33,900 nucleotides of DNA from Chromera velia. Taxonomy: Eukaryota; Sar; Chromeraceae. This document shows positions 21,132-28,708 of the stretch, in pieces (position 1 is the stretch's first letter; each line of letters starts with the position of its first letter). The notes beneath the pieces are model-generated. The model saw nothing but the letters and a program-made list of their open reading frames with translations. It was not told where the DNA came from and did not search any database. The translations under genes and the position numbers were made by a program. The stretch covers positions 15,001-48,900 of the forward strand of contig JAHBMJ010000377.1 of NCBI GenBank assembly GCA_018398765.1. Direction: 5' to 3'.

Positions 21132-22724
21132 AGTAAGTGGTCAGACTGAAGAAGACCAGAGCAAAGGAATAGAATGGTGCTCCGCTGACCCCAAAGAAAG
21201 ACATCAGGTGTGCCTCAGGAGAGCATTTTGATTGAATGAAAAAATGCTACACATACTCATGCACACGACCTTGCAGATGAGGTAAACGAGGAAGAAAGGA
21301 CTACACGAGACTGAGGCAGAGGCCTCCAATGACCTCAACACGTGCACACGCAAAAAAAGTACACGAAAAATACGGAGACATCAGACACCGTGGAAGAAGC
21401 AGACACCATGGCTTCATGTGAGCCAGAGAGACGGACAGACGGACCAGCAAGTCCGGTTCCCGAACTCCAGCACGTCACGGTGGTTCTGCCATCGTAGAAG
21501 GAGGTGTATGCGATCATGGACACCTCCCCAAGGGCCTGCTGGAGACTTGCACACCCGACCCCGACCAGCTGGAAGGGTACACTTTTGGAGAAGGCCACCA
21601 TCAGAAACGAGGCAGTCATCAGACAGGCGCAGCATCCCACTCGAATGCGGTAGGAAACTTTGTGAGCCTGCATGTGAAATTGCATCAATGGAAAATCAGG
21701 CGCAGCATCCCACTCGAATGCGGTAGGAAACTTTGTGAGCCTGCATGTGGAATTGCATCAATGGAAAATCAGGCGCAGCATCCCACTCGAATGCGGTAGG
21801 AAACTTTGTGAGCCTGCATGTGAAATTGCATCAATGGAAAATCAGGCGCAGCATCCCACTCGAATGCGGTAGGAAACTTTGTGAGCCTGCATGTGAAATT
21901 GCATCAATGGAAAATCAAGCGCAGCATCCCACTCGAATGCGGTAGGAAAATTTGTGAGCCTGCATGTGAAATTGCATCAATGGAAAATCAGGCGCAGCAT
22001 CCCACTCGGATGCGGTAGGAAAATTTGTGAGCCTGCATGTGAAATTGCATCAATGGAAAATCAGGCGCAGCATCCCACTCGAATGCGGTAGGAAACTTTG
22101 TGAGCCTGCATGTGAAATTGCATCAATGGAAAAACAGAGAGCAATTGCCGACGTTCCCAAGAATCTGAATTCAGAAAATGCGACCAAGAAGATGCACTTC
22201 TCAAGCAACCAAGGTCAGTTGTTTTGCTGGTTTAGAAAATGCATGCAGCTGGCGGAGTCCCTCCTGTTTCACACCAGTCAGCGCTCACCTAAGGCAACCA
22301 CATAGATTGAAGCCGACTGAATGAAGCAGAAGGACGGCTGACAGACAGACAGACAGATTCGGATGCGTCTGTCAACGACGAAGAGTGTGCAACAATGTGC
22401 GAGCATGCTGCGTGGTGAATGAAGAGCCGTTCCACTTACCCAGTAGGGAATGGTCAGTTTGACCATGAAAGAGGGCAGGATGGAGGCGATGAAAACGAGC
22501 CCCACCGACTGCTCTGAGATCTCTTTGGCAGCTGCCAGGAAGACCACATAGGGGAAGTTGTTGAAGAGTCCCAACAGGAAGAACGCAATCAAGTTCTGCA
22601 TATTCTCCTTGGGGGCCTCAGAGGGGGGAGAGGACGCTCCCGAATGATCAGTCAGATCCAACATCGGCATCTTGGCGTCGCCACCCTGAGGGGCAACTGA
22701 GTTCTCTTTGCCGGGGGGCTGCAT
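18108..22724 (-). CDS. CLN3: CLN3/battenin family membrane protein, six exons
   Basis: Polytopic endolysosomal/vacuolar membrane protein of the CLN3 (yeast BTN1/YHC3) family. Six exons join without a phase conflict: 22724-22440, 21667-21445, 21073-20865, 20314-20063, 19331-19242 and 18500-18108. They give 483 residues; human CLN3 has 438. Family blocks occur in order: FFLLGLFNNFPYVVFLAAAK in exon 1, ASLQQALGEVSMIAYTSFY and WSSGTGLAG in exon 2, LWHYIVPLALVYFAEYTMQ in exon 4, WLYQ joined to VGVLVSRSSGAF across exons 5/6, and LFGGGVYVGVYTL and REFALTAAGVGDSLGV in exon 6. An in-frame stop lies upstream of the start ATG. The protein ends in CPII, a CaaX-type box, at the place where human CLN3 carries its own C-terminal CaaX box. 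Exon 2 uses a GTCCGT donor. Introns 1, 3 and 4 contain tandem arrays that copy the splice sites. Confidence 0.95.
18836..19082. repeat. (GACA)n array with AATTAGACGA spacers
   Basis: GACA/GACAG repeats are interrupted at about 36-50 bp intervals by AATTAGACGA, forming a higher-order array. Minor variants are ATAC and GGCA. It lies in the last intron of the CLN3 gene; on the coding strand it reads as (TGTC/CTGT)n, the same motif seen near other introns here. Confidence 0.9.
19796..20079. repeat. About 53-bp imperfect tandem array copying the exon-4 donor of CLN3
   Basis: Read on the minus strand, exon 4 ends AGAGTACACAATGCAG|GTGGGT at 20063. The same 16 exon bases plus GTG recur at 19977. AGAGTACACAATCCGGGTG variants follow further downstream. 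Each is followed by GGGACACACACAAACATGCA-type sequence. The + strand phrase ATTGTGTACTCT starts at 19864, 19917, 19981 and 20067, a basic period of 53 bp enlarged by a CT expansion and a short AATGCACCTGC duplication. A simplified fifth copy lies near 19800-19850. The array thus spans the exon edge and its 5' splice site. Confidence 0.82.
20291..20757. repeat. 109-bp tandem array copying the exon-4 acceptor of CLN3
   Basis: Units start at 20291, 20400, 20509, 20618 and 20729 (partial). The period is 109 bp, with one copy 2 A longer. Each unit contains 24-26 bp identical or nearly identical to the first bases of exon 4, the acceptor GGATGCAG, and about 85 bp of intron with T-rich tract. Acceptor-type junctions therefore fall at 20314 (the one that fits CLN3), 20423, 20532, 20641 and 20752. 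Copies 3-5 change the exon edge GTCCGCC to GTGCGTC. Confidence 0.95.
21627..22137. repeat. 73-bp x 7 tandem array copying the exon-2 acceptor of CLN3
   Basis: Seven nearly identical 73-bp units start at 21627, 21700, 21773, 21846, 21919, 21992 and 22065. On the minus strand each holds 32 bp of intron ending in CACATGCAG and the first 41 bp of exon 2. Acceptors therefore repeat at 21667 (used in the CLN3 model), 21740, 21813, 21886, 21959, 22032 and 22105. Reading on from any upstream acceptor meets TGA directly after the 41-bp exon copy, so only 21667 gives full-length protein. Confidence 0.97.
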
Positions 22725-23367
22725 GTTCTCTGTCAGTCAGGAACTCTTGTGTGGCGGCTATAGCCAGGCGTGCGGATTCTGATTCTACGGGACGCGCTGT
22801 CCACTTTTATATATATTATACGGAATTGCGCGTGTGTGGTCAAGTTGTGTCACAAATTGCTTCTGTGTGCATGAGCTGCGTGCTGCTGTCAGATTCGTCC
22901 AATCGATGCTTTGCTTCATGGACTCTTGCATCTGCATGGTGAACATTAGTTGGACAATTAAGACTCTGACAGACTCGGTGCATGCATGCATTCATGCATG
23001 TTCGATCGTCTGACCTGCATGCATGCATGCATGCATGCATCAGAGTGGCCCCGGAAAGCCATGCAACGCGCCACGCACGCGCTTGCGTGCATGCATGCAC
23101 GATTCATGCATGGACACAGCTGCTATAGCGCGCGCGCGATGCGCGCCCGCGCGTCCGACGGCCGGGATCGACTCGGATCATCTCGATCGATCGAAGCTCT
23201 GTCAGAGCTCTTTGAGCCTTTCTCTCGTAATGAACGAAGTCCGCTTTGAAAAATCCCAGCTAGAGTACCCCATACTCCTCCAGCATGTTGTTCACAAAGA
23301 GAATCGGTTGCACGCTTCCAGTGACTAGGCGGGCGAAGATTTGATTTCTCATCTGCATGAGAGAATC
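22725..23367. promoter_or_regulatory. Bidirectional intergenic region between CLN3 (-) and the PNKP-like gene (+)
   Basis: The two start codons are 643 bp apart and the genes diverge, so this stretch must hold both promoters if the start models are right. It contains several (GCAT)n clusters (22978-23040, 23086-23110), an alternating CG block around 23127-23155 and a GATCGATCGA palindrome near 23182-23194. A TATATATATTATA sequence lies near 22808-22820. No coding exon was recognised. Specific transcription start sites cannot be read from sequence alone. Confidence 0.5.
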
Positions 23368-24749
23368 ATGAACCGTCCCCTGGGAGAAGCTAAAAGCCGT
23401 CTCCGCAGAGAGAGGCTGAGAGACCTGGCCACTCGAGTCAGGCTGCCGCCTGGGTGGAGACGGGTGGACATGTGCTTTGTCAAGTCAGTCTGTCACTACT
23501 TGCTGACTCATTCATTCATTCGTTGAGTCAGTCAGTCAGTCAGTCAGTCAGTCAGTCGTTCGGTCTTCAGTCTGTTATTCAGCCAGTCTCTGAGTCAGAT
23601 TGTCCGTCTACCAGTAAGTCCATCTGCCAGCCAGTAAATAAGCCCGCCATCGTGTGTCACTGCTTCTGCTGCAGATAGTCCAGTCAGCAGTCTGCCCACT
23701 GCATGCATGCATGCATGCATGCATGGCGTCCCTCCTGCAGCTCTGTGTCGTTCCTCGCTCGTTACTCGTTCGGCCCTCACAGTGTCATGCGCATGCAATC
23801 CGTCCGTCTGTCCGTCGCGTATTTATCGTTTGTTTCATCAATCCGGCCTTTCGTCAGACTGTTTGTTCGCGTGCACATACAGAGAGAGAGAAGTGCATAC
23901 TGAGGAAGAAACTCCGGATTGCTTGGGGAGTCAATCCTTCAGCCGGGGGACCAGCCTGCCTGCCTTCCTCGCAGCATTATTCCTGTGGACGCCGCAATGG
24001 AACTTCAGAAAGAATGATCGCCCGAATCAGAAGCTCATCTGACTCACGCAGACTCTGCCCGTCTGTGGAACAAACTCGTGTAGCATCTCCTCTTGCATTT
24101 GGTTGGGTCGTCTGCTGCTGTTTTGCAGATTCCCCCGTCTTCGGAAGTGGCACCTGTACCGAGCTGTGAAACTGGGTGCGATTGAGAATAGTCAGAAAGA
24201 AGACTGCAGATCCACGCACAGCCAGGCGAGACCGATAGCTGCTCTCTGTCTGGACAAGACATTGGTGTTGCAGAGCCGGGAGGGAAACGCGGGGGGGTGG
24301 CGAGTGGCTGCCGAGGGCGTCGCTCAGGCAGTACGAGGCTTCCGAGAGAGAGGGTACCGTCTGGCGCTGCTCTCGAAGCAGAGCCGACTTGGACGCGCAC
24401 GGCTGGTTGATGAGAGTGAGGAAGCCATACGGCTAGTCTCTGCGCAATTGTCTGCTCTGAGTAACGCTATGGGGATGGGCAAGGAGGCGCAGATCTACTT
24501 CTCAGCAGCAGCGTCGTCAGTGGATGAACCCGACGATCCCCCCTATCTGGGGCTGTGGGAGGTGATGGTGGGGTTGAATGGGGCAATGGGGGGGGTGGAC
24601 TTGGGGAGGTCTGTGATCGTGGCAGATCTCCCGGAAGCTGAGACAGTGGGGGGCGCTAAATGGGAAGAGGTCAGGTCTCTTCTAGCTGTGAATTGGAAGA
24701 AGAAGAAGAGATCGTCGGTCACGCCATCTATTCTGCCTGCCTGTCTGTG

Positions 24750-24783
<34 letters not shown>

Positions 24784-24966
24784 CCTGCCTGCCTGCCTGC
24801 CTGCCTGTCTGTCTGTCTGTCTGTCTGTCTGCCTGCCTGCCTGTCTGTCTGTCTGTCTGTCTGCCCACTTTGTCTGAGTTGTCATGATGTTCTTTTGTCT
24901 TTGTTGCTTTCTTTCTTTTTGTGTATTGTGTTGATGAAGAAAAGGAGGGAGAAGAAGACACATATA

Positions 24967-25010
<44 letters not shown>

Positions 25011-25520
25011 TTACCCTTCAACTGAGAGAGCGCGCCAAAAGAACAAAGAAAAAAGCAGAAGGGAATGAAGAAAGAGAAAGACGATATGGTCTGTCTTTCT
25101 TTCTGTCTGTCTGTGAAAGAAAAAGAAAAAAGAGGTCATATATTAATATACAGTCTGTCTGGTGTATGCATGTTTGCGTGTCTGTTAGTTGCGTTCGTCT
25201 GTTAATGCTTCACTTGCTTTTCCGTCGTTTGGGCTCCCTGGCTACCTTGGGCATTTCTTCTTTCTTCGATCCGTCGTTGGATCTTGAATGCTTCATGTCT
25301 ATTTTCACTTCATTCTTTGCACTGCCTGCCGATGGATTTAATGATCATTTTGATGACCGAGTGACTGCAGCTGCACAGAAGGGCCTCGGTCCCTCTCCTG
25401 GTCGACTCTTCTCACCTTTGGGAACCCTCTGCTCTCTTCGAGCGATTGGACACTCTTCAAATTGAGGGTAAAACGAGCGGGACACAGGTTGGAATTGACA
25501 GCAGATACGGATTTGGATGA
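23368..25520 (+). CDS. PNK 3'-phosphatase-like HAD protein with altered active site
   Basis: Exons 23368-23483, 24129-24669 and, less surely, 25371-25520 join in phase to give 268 residues. The middle exon has the layout of the polynucleotide-kinase 3'-phosphatase domain: IAALCLDKTLV (residues 75-85) for the DxDGT strand, GYRLALLSKQSRLGRARL for the region normally reading FTNQxGIGRG, LGLWEVM for the TGMWxxL helix, and DLGRSVIVADLPEAE for the strand normally ending in VGDAAGR. Key residues differ. The first catalytic Asp is Cys79, Gly after Asp81 is Lys, Thr-Asn is Ser121-Lys122, and the final Gly-Asp is Ala-Asp. This may be a pseudoenzyme or a much altered phosphatase. Donors are GTCAGT and GTCAGG. 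The start ATG lies in a basic Arg-rich N-terminus. The last exon enters in phase after TGACTGCAG but is not conserved. Confidence 0.7.
23527..23556 (+). repeat. (GTCA)n array downstream of a GTCAGT donor
   Basis: GTCA repeats lie 43 bp inside the first intron of the PNKP-like gene, whose donor at 23484 is itself GTCAGT. Further degenerate CAGT units continue to about 23640. Confidence 0.85.
24735..25011 (+). repeat. (CTGT)n/(CTGC)n arrays in the PNKP-like gene
   Basis: Two arrays, 24735-24863 (alternating CTGT and CTGC blocks) and 24967-25011 (CTGT), lie in the intron after exon 24129-24669. Smaller CTGT runs recur at 25090-25112. Long Cys/Leu/Ser/Val open frames across them are repeat translations. 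Confidence 0.9.
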
Positions 25521-25743
25521 AAGTTTGAGCTGTGTATACCGTCTCGATCAATGAATGGGCCGGCGCCTCATGATTATAATTAAGCCTTAAGAATTCGATC
25601 CTACTACAGTGTTGTGACTATAGTATGTGTATAGTACTTTGTTATATAACTTTGCTGCTATTTATAGTTTGCAATGTACTGATATTGAGCTAGTAATTTG
25701 ATAGTTAACAGTGCTATATTTACGCTATATCTAGTATCTAGTT

Positions 25744-25765
25744 TAGTATACTCTAGAGTATACTA
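25744..25765. repeat. 22-bp perfect palindrome
   Basis: The half-site TAGTATACTCT is followed at once by its reverse complement AGAGTATACTA. The flanks are TA-rich with further partial inverted repeats (CTAGTATCTAGTTTAG). This may be a chance product of TA-rich DNA or the remains of an element end. Confidence 0.8.
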
Positions 25766-25878
25766 TAGTAGCAACACTAATAGCAATAATGCTTTACAAT
25801 TCTAGTTACAATTAACTTGGTACAGAGTTGCCGTACAACATTTTATATACCATTTCATTTTTATATCGACGTATTATT

Positions 25879-26101
25879 TAGGCGCCGGCTAGAGAAAAAA
25901 AAAAAAGATCTCCCTAGATCGTCTATTTTTTTTTTTTTCTTTTTCAGTCAAACAACTGTTGTTCAACTGTTGCACAAGTGTTGTTTGTGTGTTGTACAAC
26001 TGTTGTCAAGTGTTGTTCAGGGTCAAAAAGTAAAAATTAAAGAAAAAAAAAAAAGAGCTCCCCAAATCGTCTACTTTTTTTTTTTCTCTAGCCGGCGCCT
26101 A
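25879..26101. mobile_element. 223-bp MITE flanked by TA
   Basis: The ends TAGGCGCCGGCTAGAG and CTCTAGCCGGCGCCTA are perfect inverted repeats. Counting the outer TA as target duplication suggests a Tc1/mariner-type insertion. Just inside each end lies a module of A run, short GATCTCCCTAGATCGTCTA or GAGCTCCCCAAATCGTCTA core, and T run. The two modules are direct repeats, each able to form a hairpin. The centre has several CAACTGTTG-type palindromes. There is no coding capacity. Confidence 0.85.
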
Positions 26102-27091
26102 GCGTATTATATCGTAGTAATTTTATATCTGGATTTATATTTGAACTCGATTGCAAGTAGCCTACTTACGAGTACTTATATAAGCCATGCAAGTTACGGT
26201 AATACGGTCCAACTTACGGATACTAAATACGTACATCCTAGCATATATTAAGGGCACCAGAGGCCCACCACAGTACCGGGTCAGTCTTCTAAAAAGGGAC
26301 TCCCTGGCCCTTAAGGCAGAGACAGAAGAGTTCAGCGCAGTACGCTCATCCTCTTGGAGAACTAAAACGTAAAAAAGGGTATGAAGTGTAAGAATTTGGG
26401 GAATTGATAGATTAGATTCATTAAAAGCCAATACGAGAGCGTTGAACACCTAACTAGGAAATAGAAATGTCTTAAGGCATTAAAGGCAACGGTGGTAGGA
26501 ACTGACAGTAAGATACTATTTTCTTACTAAAAAGATGCCCCCCCTTCAGATAATAATTCTTTTGAAACGAATGAAATAGAACCAACAATGACAATTACTA
26601 GAATAATTAGACTAGTGTAATTAGATAAAATATAACAGAATTGAATCGATTTCTTTCCACACAGTGCTGTTATATTTTTTTTTTTTGCATGAACACGTTT
26701 TTTTTTTCATTTTTGAATACAGATATCTTGAAGCTAAGAAGCTTAATAGCGAACCGACAAATTTGGATAAAGCCATGATCGGCGCAAAAACAAATTCTTT
26801 CGGAATTTGTCAGCTTTTTTTTGTTACTATCGGTTCACCTGCAATTAAATTGGGCATGCTTTCAACAAGAAAGACGACAAAATGTTCTTCTGGACACATG
26901 AAAGAGGGATCGAGCTGGAGCATACACAGGTGCTGCAGACATGGACACACGCACTCTCACACGCATGCATGCACGCGGGAAAAGAGAACAAGAGAGAGAG
27001 AGAGCGCGCGCGGAAGACAGAGAGAGAGAGAGAGCGCGCAAGAGAGAGATGGAGAGGGAGAGGGCCAGCGAACGAAGAACGTGAGACGACA

Positions 27092-27310
27092 ATGAAAATT
27101 TCTCACTTACCCCAATCTTCTTCTACTCCGACATTTCGACTCAATGAAGCCCCACAAGCACCCTTCTCTCGCTTGACTATTTTTGTAAAAAGACTGATTT
27201 TCTTTATTTTCTTGACATCTTTTGCGTTGATTGCACGAGTGGAAAGCTCCTGTAATGCCGACCTTTCTATCAATGGCCTTTTGAATTCTTCGCCTTATGA
27301 ATCAGTGTGA
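27092..27310 (+). CDS. Small hypothetical protein with one hydrophobic segment
   Basis: An ATG-initiated frame of 72 codons ends in TGA at 27308-27310. It has a polar N-terminus (KISHLPQSSSTPTFRL), then a hydrophobic stretch LTIFVKRLIFFIFLTSFALI and a short Cys-containing tail. It could be a signal-anchored small protein, or a first exon whose donor I did not identify. No family is recognised, and base composition does not set it apart from its surroundings. Confidence 0.25.
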   Translation: MKISHLPQSSSTPTFRLNEAPQAPFSRLTIFVKRLIFFIFLTSFALIARVESSCNADLSINGLLNSSPYESV

Positions 27311-27777
27311 CGTTTTCGCTTTCAAATACAACGAATGCGCTCAAGACAGAATGCAAACGAGAAGTCGGTTTGTGCGACATTTTTTCTGATTTTGGCGCTC
27401 TCTCTCTCCTTCCGTCTGCGCGCGCGCGCGTGTGTGTGTGTGTGTGCTACTGCCCGTCACCGAACTAGGCTGATTTACCGTTTGCCGAAAAACCCTTCGA
27501 GGGTCTCTCTGAATTTTGCGGCTTAGACCTTTTTGTTTTCTCTTCTTCCCTCTTTGTCATTCGCACCAGTCCCTCTCTTCCTTCTTTGGATCATTGCTTT
27601 TGGAATGCCGCCACGCTATTTGAGAGGACGGAAGGAAAACAGAAACACATTCAAACCTGCTCAGCGAGTGAGAGAGAGATCAGTCAGTCACTTGATGGAC
27701 AAGTCCTTGCACAACAAAAAAGGTCCGACTGAACATTGCCAGCCCGCATTTGTCTCTCTCCATTTCTTTTTCTTCCT
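27311..27777. other. 3' flank of the villin-headpiece gene, no other gene seen
   Basis: It holds an alternating (GC)n then (GT)n tract at 27418-27446 and pyrimidine-rich stretches. Open + frames here (for example from 27605, MPPRYLRGRKENRN) run antisense to the headpiece exon and show no family resemblance. Confidence 0.4.
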
Positions 27778-27898
27778 TCAGTCGAGGGCTGCCAGTCTCT
27801 TCAGTCTTTGCCTCTCTGCCACTGGCAGACGTCGGAACTTCTGCGGAGAGACCCCCAGCAGCTCCTTGAAATCGGACGGGTGGAGATACTCTTCTCTT
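27778..27898 (-). other. Terminal exon encoding the villin headpiece C-terminal subdomain
   Basis: After acceptor GATTGCAG the exon reads REEYLHPSDFKELLG then VSPQKFRRLPVAERQRLKRL and ends AALD-stop. It aligns without gaps to the 35-residue villin headpiece subdomain: L at its start, DF, G, the second core F, LP, and the basic LKR helix. The middle core Phe is Leu here, and the exposed Trp of villin is Ala. Exon B ends in a segment resembling the headpiece N-terminal part. The exact B-C junction is unsettled: a GTGTGA donor at 27985 joins directly in phase, and a GTATGC donor at 28010 would need a 10-nt microexon near 27945-27960. Confidence 0.82.
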
Positions 27899-28669
27899 CT
27901 GCAATCAAACAAGATCGAAGAAAAATGAGGGGGCTAATTCTAGCTCCGCTCACCTGTCTGACCCTAACGACTCAAATAGTCACACATGAAGACTAGGAGC
28001 ACCCGCATACAGGGAGGGTGTCTACGTAGAAGGTCTGAATAAGAAAACTCAAGTCTGACGGACAGAGAATCTGAATGCAAAACACCGCCCCTCCTCGATT
28101 CCTCACTAGAAGAATATCGACTGACGGACCTGGAAGGATCGACCCACAGTGCCGCCTCCCCAGTCGCACACCTGCCCCCCGAGTTCACCAGCACAGCTGC
28201 AGGCAGAAAAATGCGGCATCCCACAGGAGACCCGAGGAAGGACTCCCCGTGAGGGGCCACGGAGTTCTCATCCGACACCACAGGGTCCAGACGACTGGCT
28301 CCCTCGGCTCCTCTCCCCTCCTCCGCCTCTGCTTCCTTCTCCTCTTCTGCCTCTGCGGCGTGTGAAGGCAGACCGACAGATGCACTCTTGTGTACAGACC
28401 CTGACCCTCCCCTCCCACAGAAATCAGCACTCTGTCGGGAGCTGTGGATCCTTGGGGGAGCCCCCCCCGAGGGACTTCTTGTTGCGGACGTAGCGGGCCA
28501 GACGGGCGACTCTCCTGATCCTCCCCCACTTGCAGCCAGGCCCAGAGGGAACCGTTCGGAACGGAAAGTGACTGCATCAACACACACCGACAGACAAGCA
28601 GGCAAGAAAAGCAAACGTCGAGTGAAAGCATAATTAAGGAAAGAGAAAGGAGGGAAGGAGGGAGGGAGG

Positions 28670-28708
<39 letters not shown>

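Larger units (their letters stand above)
25521..27091. other. AT-rich region between convergent genes
   Basis: No confident gene. It contains a palindrome, a MITE (25879-26101), a moderately complex stretch at 26200-26390 open on both strands (minus frame SLFRRLTRYCGGPLVPLIY) that may be a transposon relic, and a + frame 26664-27095 that starts plausibly (RYLEAKKLNSEPTNLDKAMI) but runs into HTHSH and Arg/Glu simple repeats. GA-rich repeats occupy 26990-27065. Confidence 0.45.

Noticed and set aside
21180..21240. Extra CLN3 exon (minus-strand hydrophobic frame MSFFGVSGAPFYSFALVF)
   Set aside because: The exon 2 to exon 3 join already aligns with human CLN3 without a gap and in phase.
24728..25021. 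Cys/Leu/Ser/Val or Arg/Gln/Thr/Asp-rich proteins
   Set aside because: They are translations of CTGT/CTGC repeats in any frame. The same applies to open frames over 18761-19088, 549-824 and 1845-2205.
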